The notes under the pieces were generated by a model. That model had not been told where the DNA came from and did no database searches. It saw only the letters and a program-made list of their open reading frames with translations. A DNA stretch of 64,000 bases from Hordeum vulgare subsp. vulgare (lineage: Eukaryota > Streptophyta > Magnoliopsida > Poales > Poaceae): the NCBI RefSeq assembly GCF_904849725.1, contig NC_058519.1, forward strand, positions 24,907,267 through 24,971,266, written 5' to 3'. Both the position numbers and the translations under genes were made by a program. How positions within the stretch are numbered: the stretch's first letter is position 1; each line of letters opens with the position of its first letter. Positions 23,612 to 35,535 of the stretch are shown here, in pieces.

Positions 23612-26600
23612 TTACCTAAATTCATCGAACATGTTAACCTTTCTAGGTTTCTTAAAACATGTCATTTTCTGATTGGTAGGTGCAAATTTTTTCTTTGTAT
23701 TGTTTCCTTGAATAGGGCATGGATTAAATCTTGCCTCCTCGGCCCTTGAACTAGTTGCTGCAGCTCTTTGTTTTATTTGTTCATCCAAGGCAGCTTGCTT
23801 CCTTGCTTGACCTGCCATCTTGTCATCCATTGCTTTCTTGTTTGTTTCTTCAGCTCTCCTCTTTCTCAGCTCCCATTCTTCATTCCTTGTTGTGTCTTGT
23901 TGATTGTTCTGTTGCTCCCAAGCATTTTGCCTTGCAGCCTCCTCATCCTCCTTGAATTTTCTCCAACTCTCGTGCCTCTCAAACTCCTCTGCTTGATGTA
24001 TTAGAAAAGCTGCCTCCTCCTGCTGGTATTTTTTATTTGTAATCATTTTCTTTTCCTCTGCAATCCTTCTCTTCTCAGCAGCCTTCTTTTGTTTTTCCAT
24101 CTCTGCAGTTCTTTTCCTCTCATCCATCATTTTCCTTTTCTTCTCTGCCATTTGAAGTTTCTCCTCTTGGGCTTTTCTCTTTTTTTCCTCAGTAGCTCTT
24201 CTCTTCTCTTCTGCAGCAAGTCTCTTTTCCTCTAGAATAGTTTTCTTCTTTTCCTCAGCTGCTTGTTTCTTAGCTTTCAACTCTTCCTTTCTCTTTTGAG
24301 CTGCAAACTTAATTTTGTCCTCTTCTTCTTTCAACTTTGCCATAGCTGCTTCAAACTTTGCAAGGTCTGCAACTTCTCTTTTCTCAGCTGCAGCTCTTAG
24401 CTTTGCCAATGCTAAAACCTCTCTTTTCCTGTGAATATTTCCCTCCTTTGTTGCTGTAGTAGGGATAACTGGGGGCTGAGACATGACATGCTCCTCTATG
24501 AAAACAAAATTTGGCAACGGGCCTTGATGGACTGCTTCCCTATGGCTTGCTTCCCTCTCGCTTGCTTCTCTCTGAAACAGAATTCAATTTTACGATCATA
24601 GATGAAACATTTGTACATGAACTTATTATGTGAAATGAAAACAAATGATATGTAAGTACCTCATGTGTTAAAATATTAATTATGTCAGGCTGATACACAT
24701 GTAGTGGCTCTTGAATTAAACCTTCTGTCTGCTGGTTCTGTTCCTACAAACAGTAAAAGCGGGACATTTTTTACATGTTGAAGCATATAATTACTAACAT
24801 AATGAAGTCCATGTAGCTAGATATAGGGACTCACATGAGTTAGAACTGCTTCTTCCTCATCCGAGGAGGAGGAAACATCAGGCTCTGCTCTCACTCTGAC
24901 CCTTTCAGACTTTTTCTTTGGTTTTAAACCTAACTTGAAGTCCGTACAACCACCAATGTTATGGCCAGCAACTCCACAATAGGTGCAATGGATTATTGCC
25001 CCTGCCCTTGTAATTTTTACTCCTTTTTTTCCCTGTTTCTCTTCTGGTTGTTTTCTCCTATTCTTCCTCCTCCTTCCTTTTTGCTTTATGAATGGTGGTG
25101 GTGCGATAGTTCTGCCATTCATTTTGCTCCACTCACTAATATCTCTACATGGCATAATAATGTTTTCATATGCCTTGCAATATGTTGCAATAGAATAACA
25201 TGAGTTGACATAATCCTCTGGATTGATTTTGTCATATCTGAGAGCAGCTACTCCATGACTGCATGGAATGCCAGACAAATCCCATCTCCTACAGCTGCAC
25301 TTCCTCAAGTGGTAATCAACCCCGTAGTCCACGCCTCTATCATTCACATTAAAGATTCCCATTCCAGCTGGTGAAGCATAGCAAGTTCTAGCAAATTCCA
25401 CATTCTTGTCCAATTTTTTCCTTATCTTTGGACATATAGTACCTGGCCACTTCAAGGCCTCTTGCAACTTGCTATGATTTCTTCCCATTAGTTGTCCTTT
25501 AATCCTCTCGCACATGCTGATTATAGGCATCTCTCTTGCATCCAATATATACTTGTTGAACACCTCAGAATTATTGTTCAACAAGACATCGCACTTTGGG
25601 AATTCATTTTGAAATGCCCTAACCCATGTTGTAGGATCCAACTCCTCTAGCCAATCATGTGCCTCTTTGTTTAGAACTAACATTTCATTCATGCTCTGTC
25701 TAAATTTCCCTCCAGTACTACTTCTAGCACATTTCAAGAGTTGGTTTTTGAGGGCCTTGCCTTTAAAATTTTTGTTGAAATTCTGCCAAAGATGCCTAAC
25801 ACAAAATCTATGTGGGGAACCACTAAACAATTCTTTCACTGCCTTTATTAGACCCTGCCATAAGTAAATTAATAAAGCAAGTGTTAACAATATTTAAATG
25901 CAGCCCTGTACAGTAAGGAAATGTTGAAAAAAAGGTAAGACACACTCACCTTTTGCTTGGCAGACATGATAGTCCAAAGAGCACTATTCACAATACCAAG
26001 ATCTTTCTTTAAAGTTGCCAAGAACCACCTCCAGGCCTTTGTATCTTCTCTCGGAACCACTGCATGTGCAATAGGAATTATGCAATCGTTTGGATCCATT
26101 CCTACTGCACTAAGTAGGATGCCTCCATATTGTGTCTTCAAATGACAACCATCGAGGAAAAGAATAGGCCTACAAGATGATAGGAAGCCCCTCTTACAAG
26201 CATCAAAGGAAAAGTAGCATTTCTCAAACTGGACATCTTCAGCAAGGTCTAAAATAAAATGTACTTCCTGGATTGGATCTCCTCAACTCATTTGCATAGT
26301 CCCACAACTTGTTGTATTGTGCTATTTCATCTCCATATATAATATTGAAGGCTAGTCCTCTGGCCCTCCCTAGCTTCCCTATTTTAATTGTCATGTTGAA
26401 ATCTTCCTGCACAAGTGTTGCCAATCCCTTGAGGGTCATCTTCTCATTAGCTCTTATTTTCTCCACATACTTGTTAGCAATGTACTTGGCAGTAAATGCC
26501 CTCACTTGCCACTTCTTGCTACAATGATGCACATCATTGAAGGTTTTCACCATAACTGAATCTGTCCTTTTGTCCAATGAGGCATAAAGATACCATGGAC

Positions 26601-26967
26601 ATCCATCCTCACACTTAGCTCCAATCCTACATTTATCATTCTTGGGAAATGTGATGCTCACTCTCGCTTTCACACTATACTCCCTGATTGCTCTTCGTAG
26701 CAAATCAACAGATGAGAATAGCTGCCCCACATGGAACTTTGGATCATGCATATCTTCTGCTGTAAAAGATTTGAAATTGAACTTCATCTCATCCTCGTCC
26801 GACTGTGGAGCTTCTAATTTCTCATCTTCAGAGTTACAATCCTCAACCACTTGCTTCCCTTTCCTATCACTAATAGTATGTAGTTGATCCTGCACCAAGT
26901 CCCCATCACCATCCTCCAATTCATAATCACTGTCTACAATCTCGAGAACATAATCACTATCTTCACT

Positions 26968-27015
<48 letters not shown>

Positions 27016-27594
27016 GTCACAATCTTCTTCATCGACATTTCCTCGCTTTGCTCTTGGCCTCAACCTAACAACTTCCTCATTGCTTGCAAATTTATTGGCC
27101 TCACACATGGTGTTGTCGTCAACATAACTGCCATCAATTGTGCTTTGCTCCTCACCACTAACAACATCCGTGATTTTCTTCTTAGGACTGATAACATGAG
27201 GTAAATATACTAGTGGAGTGGCAAGCACATCATCCCATGTTGATCCTCCTCCACCATTGTAGTTGTTTTCATGATCCAGAAAAATCATCAAGTATCGGTG
27301 CCCTCTTTTTATCATTCTCACAATGTCAATACAAACTTCGTCTTCCTTCGATAACAACCTTGCACCATCTTCATTCAGTTGAGAGCCAGGTAGCAACCAA
27401 TACATGGAAACCCTACCAGCCGTCTCATACCCAATATGCTCTACCAAATCTTCAAACATCTTCATGCATACACACTCAGTTTCACAAAAATCGTAGCAAG
27501 TCTTTTTCCCATTCAGATAGGCTCTGTTTCTTCCATTGCCATGGAAAAATCCTCCATGAACAAATTCCAAAGTGAAAAATTTACTGTCTTTCAC
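23612..27594 (-). pseudogene. MULE transposase gene, spliced, frameshifted, second catalytic Asp replaced
   Basis: Exons in order: 27594 (after a TTTTGCAG acceptor) to 25950, 25854-24835, 24743-24660 and 24571-23612, all with GT/AG junctions in phase. The N terminus has an acidic tract of 17 Asp (about 26966-27020). Next come the MULE N-terminal DNA-binding region, the catalytic core with FLDGCHLK (first Asp), a SWIM zinc finger (CSCRRWDLSGIPCSHG) and a CX2CX4HX4C zinc knuckle (CTYCGVAGHNIGGC). A 320-residue Lys/Glu/Ala-rich coiled-coil tail completes it. Two defects stand out. A one-base frameshift near 26265-26285 breaks exon 1. The usual second catalytic Asp (SDRQKGL in the family) reads SAKQKGL here. 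The copy is therefore unlikely to be active. The true first exon, upstream of 27594, was not found. Confidence 0.85.
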
Positions 27595-28144
27595 TGCAAA
27601 AAGAGCAAAATTTAATTAATTCAGTCATTCAGTTTGAGATAAACCCTACAAATACCTAAACCCTAGCCTAATATGAGTCAGATGCCACCAAATTAGTGCA
27701 TAAATCATGGGGGATCGCTAAACAACTGCCTAATCTAGTGGGAAAAACTTTTCATGGGCAAATTTTCACAATCATGTGGGAAATTTGACACTCAACGTAC
27801 ATGGGTTCCACCCCTTTCTCATGGCGTTGTACAGGGCCGACCATTGCTGCCGTGAACCGCCGCTAGTAGTTACGAGAGTGCGGCTCTCCGTTCCTTCACC
27901 GTTCCTGGTGCTCGCATGGACCGTCAGAGGTGCCGATCAACCACCCCCTTCCACCGTGTCCCTACTCTCTGTGCTCGTGACTCGAAACAGGGGAAGAAGA
28001 GAGTCTCGTCCAGATCAGGGGAAACAGGGGAAGAAGAGAGTCTCGTCCAGATCAGGACAGATGGGGAATTTTGTACGTGTAGCAGGGGCCGAACACAAAG
28101 TGCACATCTCTTTACTTCCCCATGCTGACGTGGCTAGTCTATGT

Positions 28145-28310
28145 ACAACCCATTCGTATGTTGCTCGTACGCCAGGACCTATCAACCAAATTGGAGGACC
28201 GTATAAACACTGTAGGAACAAGTATTAGGACTGTATTAATGCAGTTTCACAGTTTGAGGATTGTTTTAGTCCTAACCAGCAAGTTTAGGGTGCACTGATG
28301 CATTTTACTC
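28145..28310. repeat. Right terminal inverted repeat of the MULE
   Basis: Inverse of 22740-22870, ending GCACTGATGCATTTTACTC. It includes a segment around GTCCTAACCAGCAAGTTTAG that the left repeat lacks. Confidence 0.85.
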
Positions 28311-28449
28311 ATTTTTTTGCATGGATGGAAGTTCAGCCCCCCCTCCTTTCCTTTTTTTTGCAACGAATGCAAGTTCAACCCTGACAACAGCCAGTTTCAA
28401 TAAGCCTGCCCTTATTTGGCACTAAAACATGCATTACAGACATACTCCC

Positions 28450-30267
28450 TGTTGGAATTATGCCCTAGAGGCAATAATAAATATAGTTATTATTATAATT
28501 CCTGTATCAAGATAATCGTTTATTATCCATGCTATAATTGTATTGAATGAAGACTTATATACATGTCTGGATACATAGACAAAACACTATCCCTAGCAAG
28601 CCTCTAGTTGGCTAGCCAGTTGATCAAAGATAGTCAGGGTCTTCTGATTATGAACAAGGTGTTGTTGCTTGATAACTGGATCACGTCATTAGGAGAATCA
28701 TGTGATGGACTAGACCCAAACTAATAGACGTAGCATATTGATCGTGTCATTTTGTTGCTACTGTTTTCTGCGTGTCAAGTATTTGTTCCTATGACCATGA
28801 GATCATATAACTCACTGACACCGGAGGAATGCTTTGTGTGTATCAAACGTCGCAACGTAACTGGATGACTATAAAGATGCTCTACAGGTATCTCCGAAGG
28901 TGTTCGTTGAGTTAGTATGGATCGAGACTAGGATTTGTCACTCCGTGTGACGGAGAGGTATCTCGGGGCCCACTCGGTAATACAACATCACACACAAGCC
29001 TTGCAAGCAATGTGACTTAGTGTAAGTTGTGGGATCTTGTATTACAGAACGAGTAAAGAGACTTGCCGGTAAACGAGATTGAAATATGTATGCGGATACT
29101 GACGATCGAATCTCGGGCAAGTAACATACCGAAGGACAAAGGGAATGACATACGGGATTATATGAATCCTTGGCACTGAGGTTCAAACGATAAGATATTC
29201 GTAGAATATGTAGGATCCAATATGGGCATCCAGGTCCCGCTATTGGATATTGACCGAGGAGTCTCTCGGGTCATGTCTACATAGTTCTCGAACCCGCAGG
29301 GTCTGCACACTTAAGGTTCGACGTTGTTTTATGCGTATTTGAGTTATATGGTTGGTTACCGAATGTTGTTCGGAGTCCCGTCTGAGATCACGGACGTCAC
29401 GAGGGTTTCCGGAATGGTCCGGAAACGAAGATTGATATATAGGATGACCTCATTTGATTACCGGAAGGTTTTCGGAGTTACCGGGAATGACGAATGGGTT
29501 TCGGGTGTTCACCGGGGGGGGGGGGGGGGGGCAACCCACCCCGGGGAAGCCCATAGACCTTGGGGGTGACGCACCATCCCTTAGTGGGCTGGTGGGACAG
29601 CCCAAGAAGGCCCAATGCGCCATAGGAAGAAAATCAAAGAGAAAAGAAAAAAAAGAGGAGGTGGGAAAAGGGGGAAGGACTCCTCCTTCCAAACCTAGTT
29701 GGACTCGGTTTGGAAGGGGAGGGTTGCCCCCCTTGGCTCGGTCGAACCCCTTGGGGGTCCTTGGACCCCAAGGCAAGGCTCCCCCTCTTCCCCCTATATA
29801 TACGAAGGTTTTAGGGCTGATTTGAGACAACTTTGCCACGGCAGTCCGACCACATATCTCCACGGTTTTACCTCTAGATCGCGTTTCTGCGGAGCTCGGG
29901 CGGAGCCCTGCTGAGATAAGATCATCACCAACCTCCGGAGCGCCATCACGCTGCCGGAGAACTCATCTACCTCTCCGTCTCTCTTGCTGGATCAAGAAGG
30001 CCGAGATCATCGTCGAGCTGTACGTGTGCTGAACGCGGAGGTGCCGTCCGTTCGGCACTAGATCATGGGACTAATCGCGGGACGGTTCGCGGAGCGGATC
30101 GAGGGACGTGAGGACGTTCCACTACATCAACCGCGTTCACTAACGCTTCTGTTGTGCGGTCTACAAGGGTACGTAGATCGAATATCCCCTCTCGTAGATG
30201 GACATCACCATGATAGGTCTTCGTGCGCGTAGGAAAATTTTTGTTTCCCATGCGACGTTTCCCAACA
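28450..30267 (+). repeat. 5' LTR of the Copia element
   Basis: 1818 bp, TG...CA ends. It contains a run of about 19 G near 29512-29530 (11 in the other LTR) and a TATATATA motif near 29794, a plausible promoter. Confidence 0.93.
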
Positions 30268-30268
30268 G

Positions 30269-30290
30269 TGGCATCATGAGCTAGGTTCAT
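30269..30290 (+). promoter_or_regulatory. Primer binding site of the Copia element
   Basis: TGGCATCATGAGC one base after the 5' LTR resembles the initiator-tRNA(Met) primer site TGGTATCAGAGC used by this group. Confidence 0.75.
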
Positions 30291-31522
30291 GCGTAGATGT
30301 CTTCTCGACTAGAACACAAAAGTTTTTGTGGGCGGTGATGTGCGTTTTGCTGCCCTCCTTAGTCTTTTCTTGATTCTGCGGTATTGTTGGATTGAAGCGG
30401 CTTGGACCGACATTACTCATACGCTTACGAGAGACTGGTTTCATCGCTACGAGTAACCCCGTTGCTCAAAGATGACTGGCAAGTGTCAGTTTCTCCAACT
30501 TTAGTTGAATCGGATTTGACCGAGGAGGTCCTTGTATAAGGTTAAATAGCAATTCATATATCTCCGTTGTGGTGTTTGCGTAAGTAAGATGCGATCCTAC
30601 TAGATACCCATGGTCACCACGTAAAACATGCAACAACAAAATTAGAGGACGTCTAACTTGTTTTTGCAGGGTATGCTTGTGATGTGATATGGCCAACAAT
30701 GTGATGTGATATATTGGATGTATGAGATGATCATGTTGTAATAGATAATATCGACTTGCACGTCGATGGTACGGCAACCAGCAGGAGCCATAGGGTTGTC
30801 TTTAAACTAACGTTTGTGCTTGCAGATGCGTTTACTATTTTGCTAGGATGTAGCTTTAGTAGTAATAGCATGAGTAGCACGACAACCCCGATGGCGACAC
30901 GTTGATGGAGATCATGGTGTGGCGCCGGTGACAAGAAGATCGTGTCGGTGCTTTGGTGATGGAGATCAAGGAGCACGTGATGATGGCCATATCATGTCAC
31001 TTATGAATTGCATGTGATGTTAATCCTTTTATGCACCTTATTTTGCTTAGAACGACGGTAGCATTATAAGGTGATCTCTCACTAAAATTTCAAGACGAAA
31101 TTGTGTTCTCCCTGACTGTGCACCGTTGCTACAGTTCGTCGTTTCGAGACACCACGTGATGATCGGGTGTGATAGACTCAACGTTCACATACAACGGGTG
31201 CAAAACAGTTGCATATGCGGAACACTCGGGTTAAGCTTGATGAGCCTAGCATGTGCAGACATGGCCTCGGAACACATGAGACCGAAAGGTCGATCATGAA
31301 TCATATAGATGATATGATTAGCATAGGGATGCTTACCACTGAAACTATACTCAACTCACGTGATGATCGGACTTGAGCTAGTGTAAGTGGATCAAGAACC
31401 ACTCAAATGACTAGAGAGATGTACTTTTTGAGTGGGAGTTTAGCGAGTAATTTGATTAAGTTAAACTCTAATTATCTTGAACATAGTCTAAGTCCACTTT
31501 GAATATATTTGTGTTGCAGATC
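30291..31522 (+). other. Copia untranslated leader
   Basis: About 1.2 kb without a supported reading frame between the primer site and gag, as usual for BARE-1/Angela elements. Confidence 0.6.
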
Positions 31523-34500
31523 ATGGCTCGCGCGGCAGTCACCCTGAATTTTAATACGTTCCTAGAGAAAGCTAAGTTGAAAGATGATGGAAGCAACTTT
31601 GTAGACTGGGCTCGTAATCTTAAGCTAATCTTACAAGCTGGGAAGAAGGATTATGTCCTTAATGCTGCGCTAGGAGATGAACCACCCGCTACGGCTGACC
31701 AGGATGTTAAGAACGCTTGGTTAACACGTAAGGAGGACTACTCAGTATGGCTTAGAACCTGGACTTCAACGTCGCTTTGAGCGTCATGGAGCATTTGAGA
31801 TGTTCCAGGAGTTGAAGTTCATCTTTCAGAAGAACGCCCAGATCGAGAGGTATGAGACCTCCGATAAATTCTATGCTTGCAAGATGGAGGAGAACTCGTC
31901 TGTCAGTGAACATGTGCTCAAAATGTCTGGGTACTCAAACCGTCTAGCTGAGCTGGGGATTGAACTCCCGCAAGAGGCTATCACTGACAGAATCCTTCAA
32001 TCACTACCGCCAAGCTATAAAGGCTTTGTGTTGAACTACAACATGCAAGGGATGAACAAGTCACCCGGCGAGTTGTTTGCGATGCTGAAAGTCGCAGAGT
32101 CTGAACTCCGTAAAGAGCATCAAGTGTTGATGGTGAATAAGACCACTAGTTTCAAGAGAAACAGCAAAGGCAAGAAGGGTAATTCAAAGAAGAGCGGCAA
32201 ACCTGTTGCCAATCCGACGAAGAAACCCAAAGCTGGACCTAAGCCTGAAACAAAGTGTTACTATTGCAAGGGTATGGGTCACTCGAAGCGCAACTGCCCC
32301 AAGTATCTGGCTGATAAGAAGGCGGCCAAAGAAAAATCAGGTATATTTGATATACATGTTATTGATGTGTACTTAACCGGCTCTCATAGTAGTGCCTGGG
32401 TATTCGATACCGGTTCTGTTGCTCATATTTGCAACTCGAAATAGGAACTGCGGAATAGACGAAGGCTGGCGAAAGATGAAGTGACAATGCGCGTAGGAAA
32501 TGGTTCCAAGGTTGATGCAATTGCCGTCGGCACAGTTTCACTTCAGTTACCATCAGGATTAGTTATGAACTTGAATCATTTTTATTTAGTGCCTGCGTTG
32601 AGCATGAACATTATATCTGGATCTTGTTTATTGCGAGACGGTTACTCTTTTAAGTCAGAGAATAATGGTTGTTCTGTTTCTATGAGTAACATCTTTTATG
32701 GTAATGCACCCAATGTGAGAGGATTGTTCATATTGAATCTTGATAGTGATACACACATACATAACATTGAGACCAAAAGAATTAGAGTTAACAATGATAG
32801 CGCCATATTTTTGTGGCACTGCCGCTTAGGTCATATTGGTGTAAAGCGCATGCAGAAACTCCATGCCGATGGACTTTTGGAGTCACTTGACTTTGATTCA
32901 CTTGACACGTGCGAACCATGCCTCATGGGCAAGATGACTAAAACTCCGTTCTCTGGAACAATGGAGCGTGCAAGTGACTTGTTGGAAATCATACATACCG
33001 ATGTGTGCGGTCCGATGAGCATAGAGGCACGCGGATGATATCGTTATTTTCTCACCTTCACTGACGATTTGAGTAGATATGGTTATGTCTACTTAATGAA
33101 GCACAAGTCTGAAACATTTGAAAAGTTCAAGCAATTTCAGAGTGAAGTTGAAAATCATCGTAACAAGAAGATCAAGTTCCTACGGTCTGATCGTGGGGGT
33201 GAATATCTGAGTTTCGAGTTTGGTGCTCACTTAAGACAATGTGGAATTGTTTCACAGTTGACACCGCCTGGAACACCACATCGTAATGGTGTGTCCGAAC
33301 GTCGTAATCGTACTTTATTAGAGATGGTGCGATCTATGATGTCTCTTACCGATTTGCCGTTATCGTTTTGGGGTTATGCATTAGAAACAGCTGCATTCAC
33401 TTTAAATAGGGCACCATCAAAATCCGTTGAGACGACACCATACGAACTGTGGTATGGCAAAAGGCCAAAGTTGTCGTTTCTTAAAGTTTGGGGATGTGAT
33501 TCTTATGTCAAAAAGCTTCAGCCTGAAAAGCTGGAACCCAAAGCGGAAAAGTGCATCTTCATAGGTTACCCAAAAGAGACAGTTGGGTACACCTTCTATC
33601 TCAAATCCGAGGGCAAAGTATTTGTTGCTAAAAATGGAGCTTTTCTCGAGAAGGAGTTTATCTCGAGAGAATTGAGTGGGAGGAAGATAGAACTTGATGA
33701 GGTTGTCGAACCTCTCATCCCTCTAGATGGTGGCGCAGGGCAAGGGGAAACCTCTGTCATTGCGATGCCGGTTGAGGAGGAAGTTAATGATGATGATCAT
33801 GAAACTCCGGTTCAAGTTCCTGTCGAACCACGCAGGTCGACGAGACCACGTGCTGCTCCAGAGTGGTACGGTAATCCTGTCATGTCAATCATGTTGTTAG
33901 ACAACAATGAACCTGCAAATTATGAAGAAGCAATGGTGGGCCCAGATTCCAACAAATGGCTAGAGGCCATGAAGTCCGAGATAGGATCCATGTATGAGAA
34001 CAAAGTATGGACTTTGGAAGTACTACCTGAGGGCCGCAAGGCTATTCAGAACAAATGGATCTTTAAGAAGAAGACGGACGCTCACGGCAATGTGACCGTT
34101 TATAAAGCTCGACTTGTGGCAAAGGGTTTTTAACAAGTTCAAAGAGTTGACTACGATGAGACATTCTCACCCGTAGCGATGCTTAAGTCCGTCAGAATCA
34201 TGTTAGCAATAGCTGCATTTTTCGATTATGAAATCTGGCAGATGGATGTCAAAACGGCGTTCCTTAACGGTTTCCTTAAGGAAGAGTTGTATATGATGCA
34301 ACCCGAAGGTTTTGTCGATCCTAAGAATGCTAACAAGGTGTGCAAGCTCCAGCGATCCATTTATGGGTTGGTGCAAGCATCTCGGAGTTGGAACAAGCGC
34401 TTTGATGAGGTGATCAAAGCATTTGGGTTTATACAAGTGGTTGGAGAATCTTGTATTTACAAGAAAGTGAGTGGGAGCTCTGTGGCGTTTCTAATATTAT

Positions 34501-35483
34501 ATGTGGATGACATATTGCTGATTGGAAACAACGTAGAGTTTTTGGAGAGCATAAAGGATTACTTGAATAAAAGTTTCTCTATGAAGGACCTAGGAGAAGC
34601 TGCTTACATTCTAGGCATTAAGATCTACAGGGATAGATCGAAACGCCTGATAGGACTTTCACAAAGCACATACCTTGATAAAGTTTTGAAGAGGTTCAAA
34701 ATGGAACAGTCCAAGAAAGGGTTCTTGCCAGTTTTACAAGGTACGAGATTGAGTAAGACTCAGTGCCCAGCAACTGATGAGGATAGAGAGCATATGAGCA
34801 CCGTCCCCTATGCTTCAGCCATAGGTTCTATCATGTATGCAATGTTGTGCACTAGACCGGACATTAGCTTGGCCATAAGTATGGCAGGCAGGTTCTAGAT
34901 TAATCCAGGAGTGGATCACTGGACGGCGGTCAAGAATATCCTGAAGTACCTGAAAAGGACTAAGGAGATGTTTCTCGTGTATGGAGGTGACGAAGAGCTC
35001 GCCGTAAAGGGTTACGTCGATGCAAGCTTTGACACAGATCCGGACGACTTTAAGTCGCAGACCAGATACGTATTTATTCTTAATGGGGGTGCGGTAAGCT
35101 GGTGCAGTTCCAAGCAAAGCGTCGTAGCAGATTCTACATGTGAAGCGGAGTACATGGCTGCCTCGGAGGCGGCTAAGGAGGGTGTCTGGATGAAGCAGTT
35201 CATGAAGGATCTTGGAGTAGTGCCAAGCGCACTGAATCCAATAACCTTGTTCTGTGACAACACGGGTGCCATTGCCTTAGCAAAGGAACCACGGTTTCAC
35301 AAGAAGTCCAGACACATCAAACGACGCTTCAACCTCATCCGCGACTATGTCGAAGGGGAGGACGTAAATATATGCAAAGTGCACACAGATCTGAATGTAG
35401 CAGACCCGCTGACTAAACCTCTTCCACAGGCAAAGCATGATCAACACCAGAACTGTATGGGTGTTAGATTTATTACAATGTAA
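31523..35483 (+). pseudogene. Copia gag-pol, broken by stops and a frameshift
   Basis: Domains follow the Copia order on the plus strand. Gag runs from the ATG at 31523 and includes a zinc knuckle (CYYCKGMGHSKRNC, near 32260-32300). A protease motif VFDTGS lies near 32400. GAG-pre-integrase (LGHIGVKRM) comes next, then the integrase core (HTDVCGP, SDRGGEY, NGVSERRNR), reverse transcriptase (MDVKTAFLNG, YVDDILL near 34500) and RNase H (CEAEYMAASEA). The frame is interrupted by a frameshift between about 31740 and 31800 and by in-frame stops at 32442-32444, 33036-33038, 34131-34133 and 34896-34898. It cannot make a full polyprotein, although all domains are recognisable and the LTRs are young. 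Confidence 0.92.
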
Positions 35484-35520
35484 CTCACATGATGATGTGA
35501 GGGCTAGATTATTGACTCTA

Positions 35521-35535
35521 GTGCAAGTGGGAGAC
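35521..35535 (+). promoter_or_regulatory. Polypurine tract before the 3' LTR
   Basis: GTGCAAGTGGGAGAC lies immediately before the 3' LTR and is the expected plus-strand priming tract. Confidence 0.75.

Larger units (their letters stand above)
22740..28310 (-). mobile_element. Mutator-like element (MULE) with long TIRs, 5.6 kb
   Basis: Long terminal inverted repeats (about 22740-22870 and 28145-28310) both start GAGTAAAATGCATCAGT. A 9-bp target duplication is visible with one mismatch: TTTTTTTTG at 22731-22739 and ATTTTTTTG at 28311-28319. The right repeat holds about 45 extra bases near its tip relative to the left one. The element encodes one spliced MULE transposase gene on the minus strand. 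The right arm also carries a 37-bp tandem duplication (about 27988-28060). Confidence 0.88.

Noticed and set aside
27213..27575. Plus-strand frames opposite the MULE transposase
   Set aside because: Shadows of the minus-strand exon, which has clear MULE motifs and splice sites.
29512..29530. G19 run as a functional G-quadruplex
   Set aside because: Length differs between the two LTRs (about 19 versus 11). It is most simply a mutable homopolymer and a likely sequencing weak point.
29324..29914. Open frames in the Copia LTR (also 36410-36994)
   Set aside because: The same frames occur in both LTRs and are LTR sequence, not genes.
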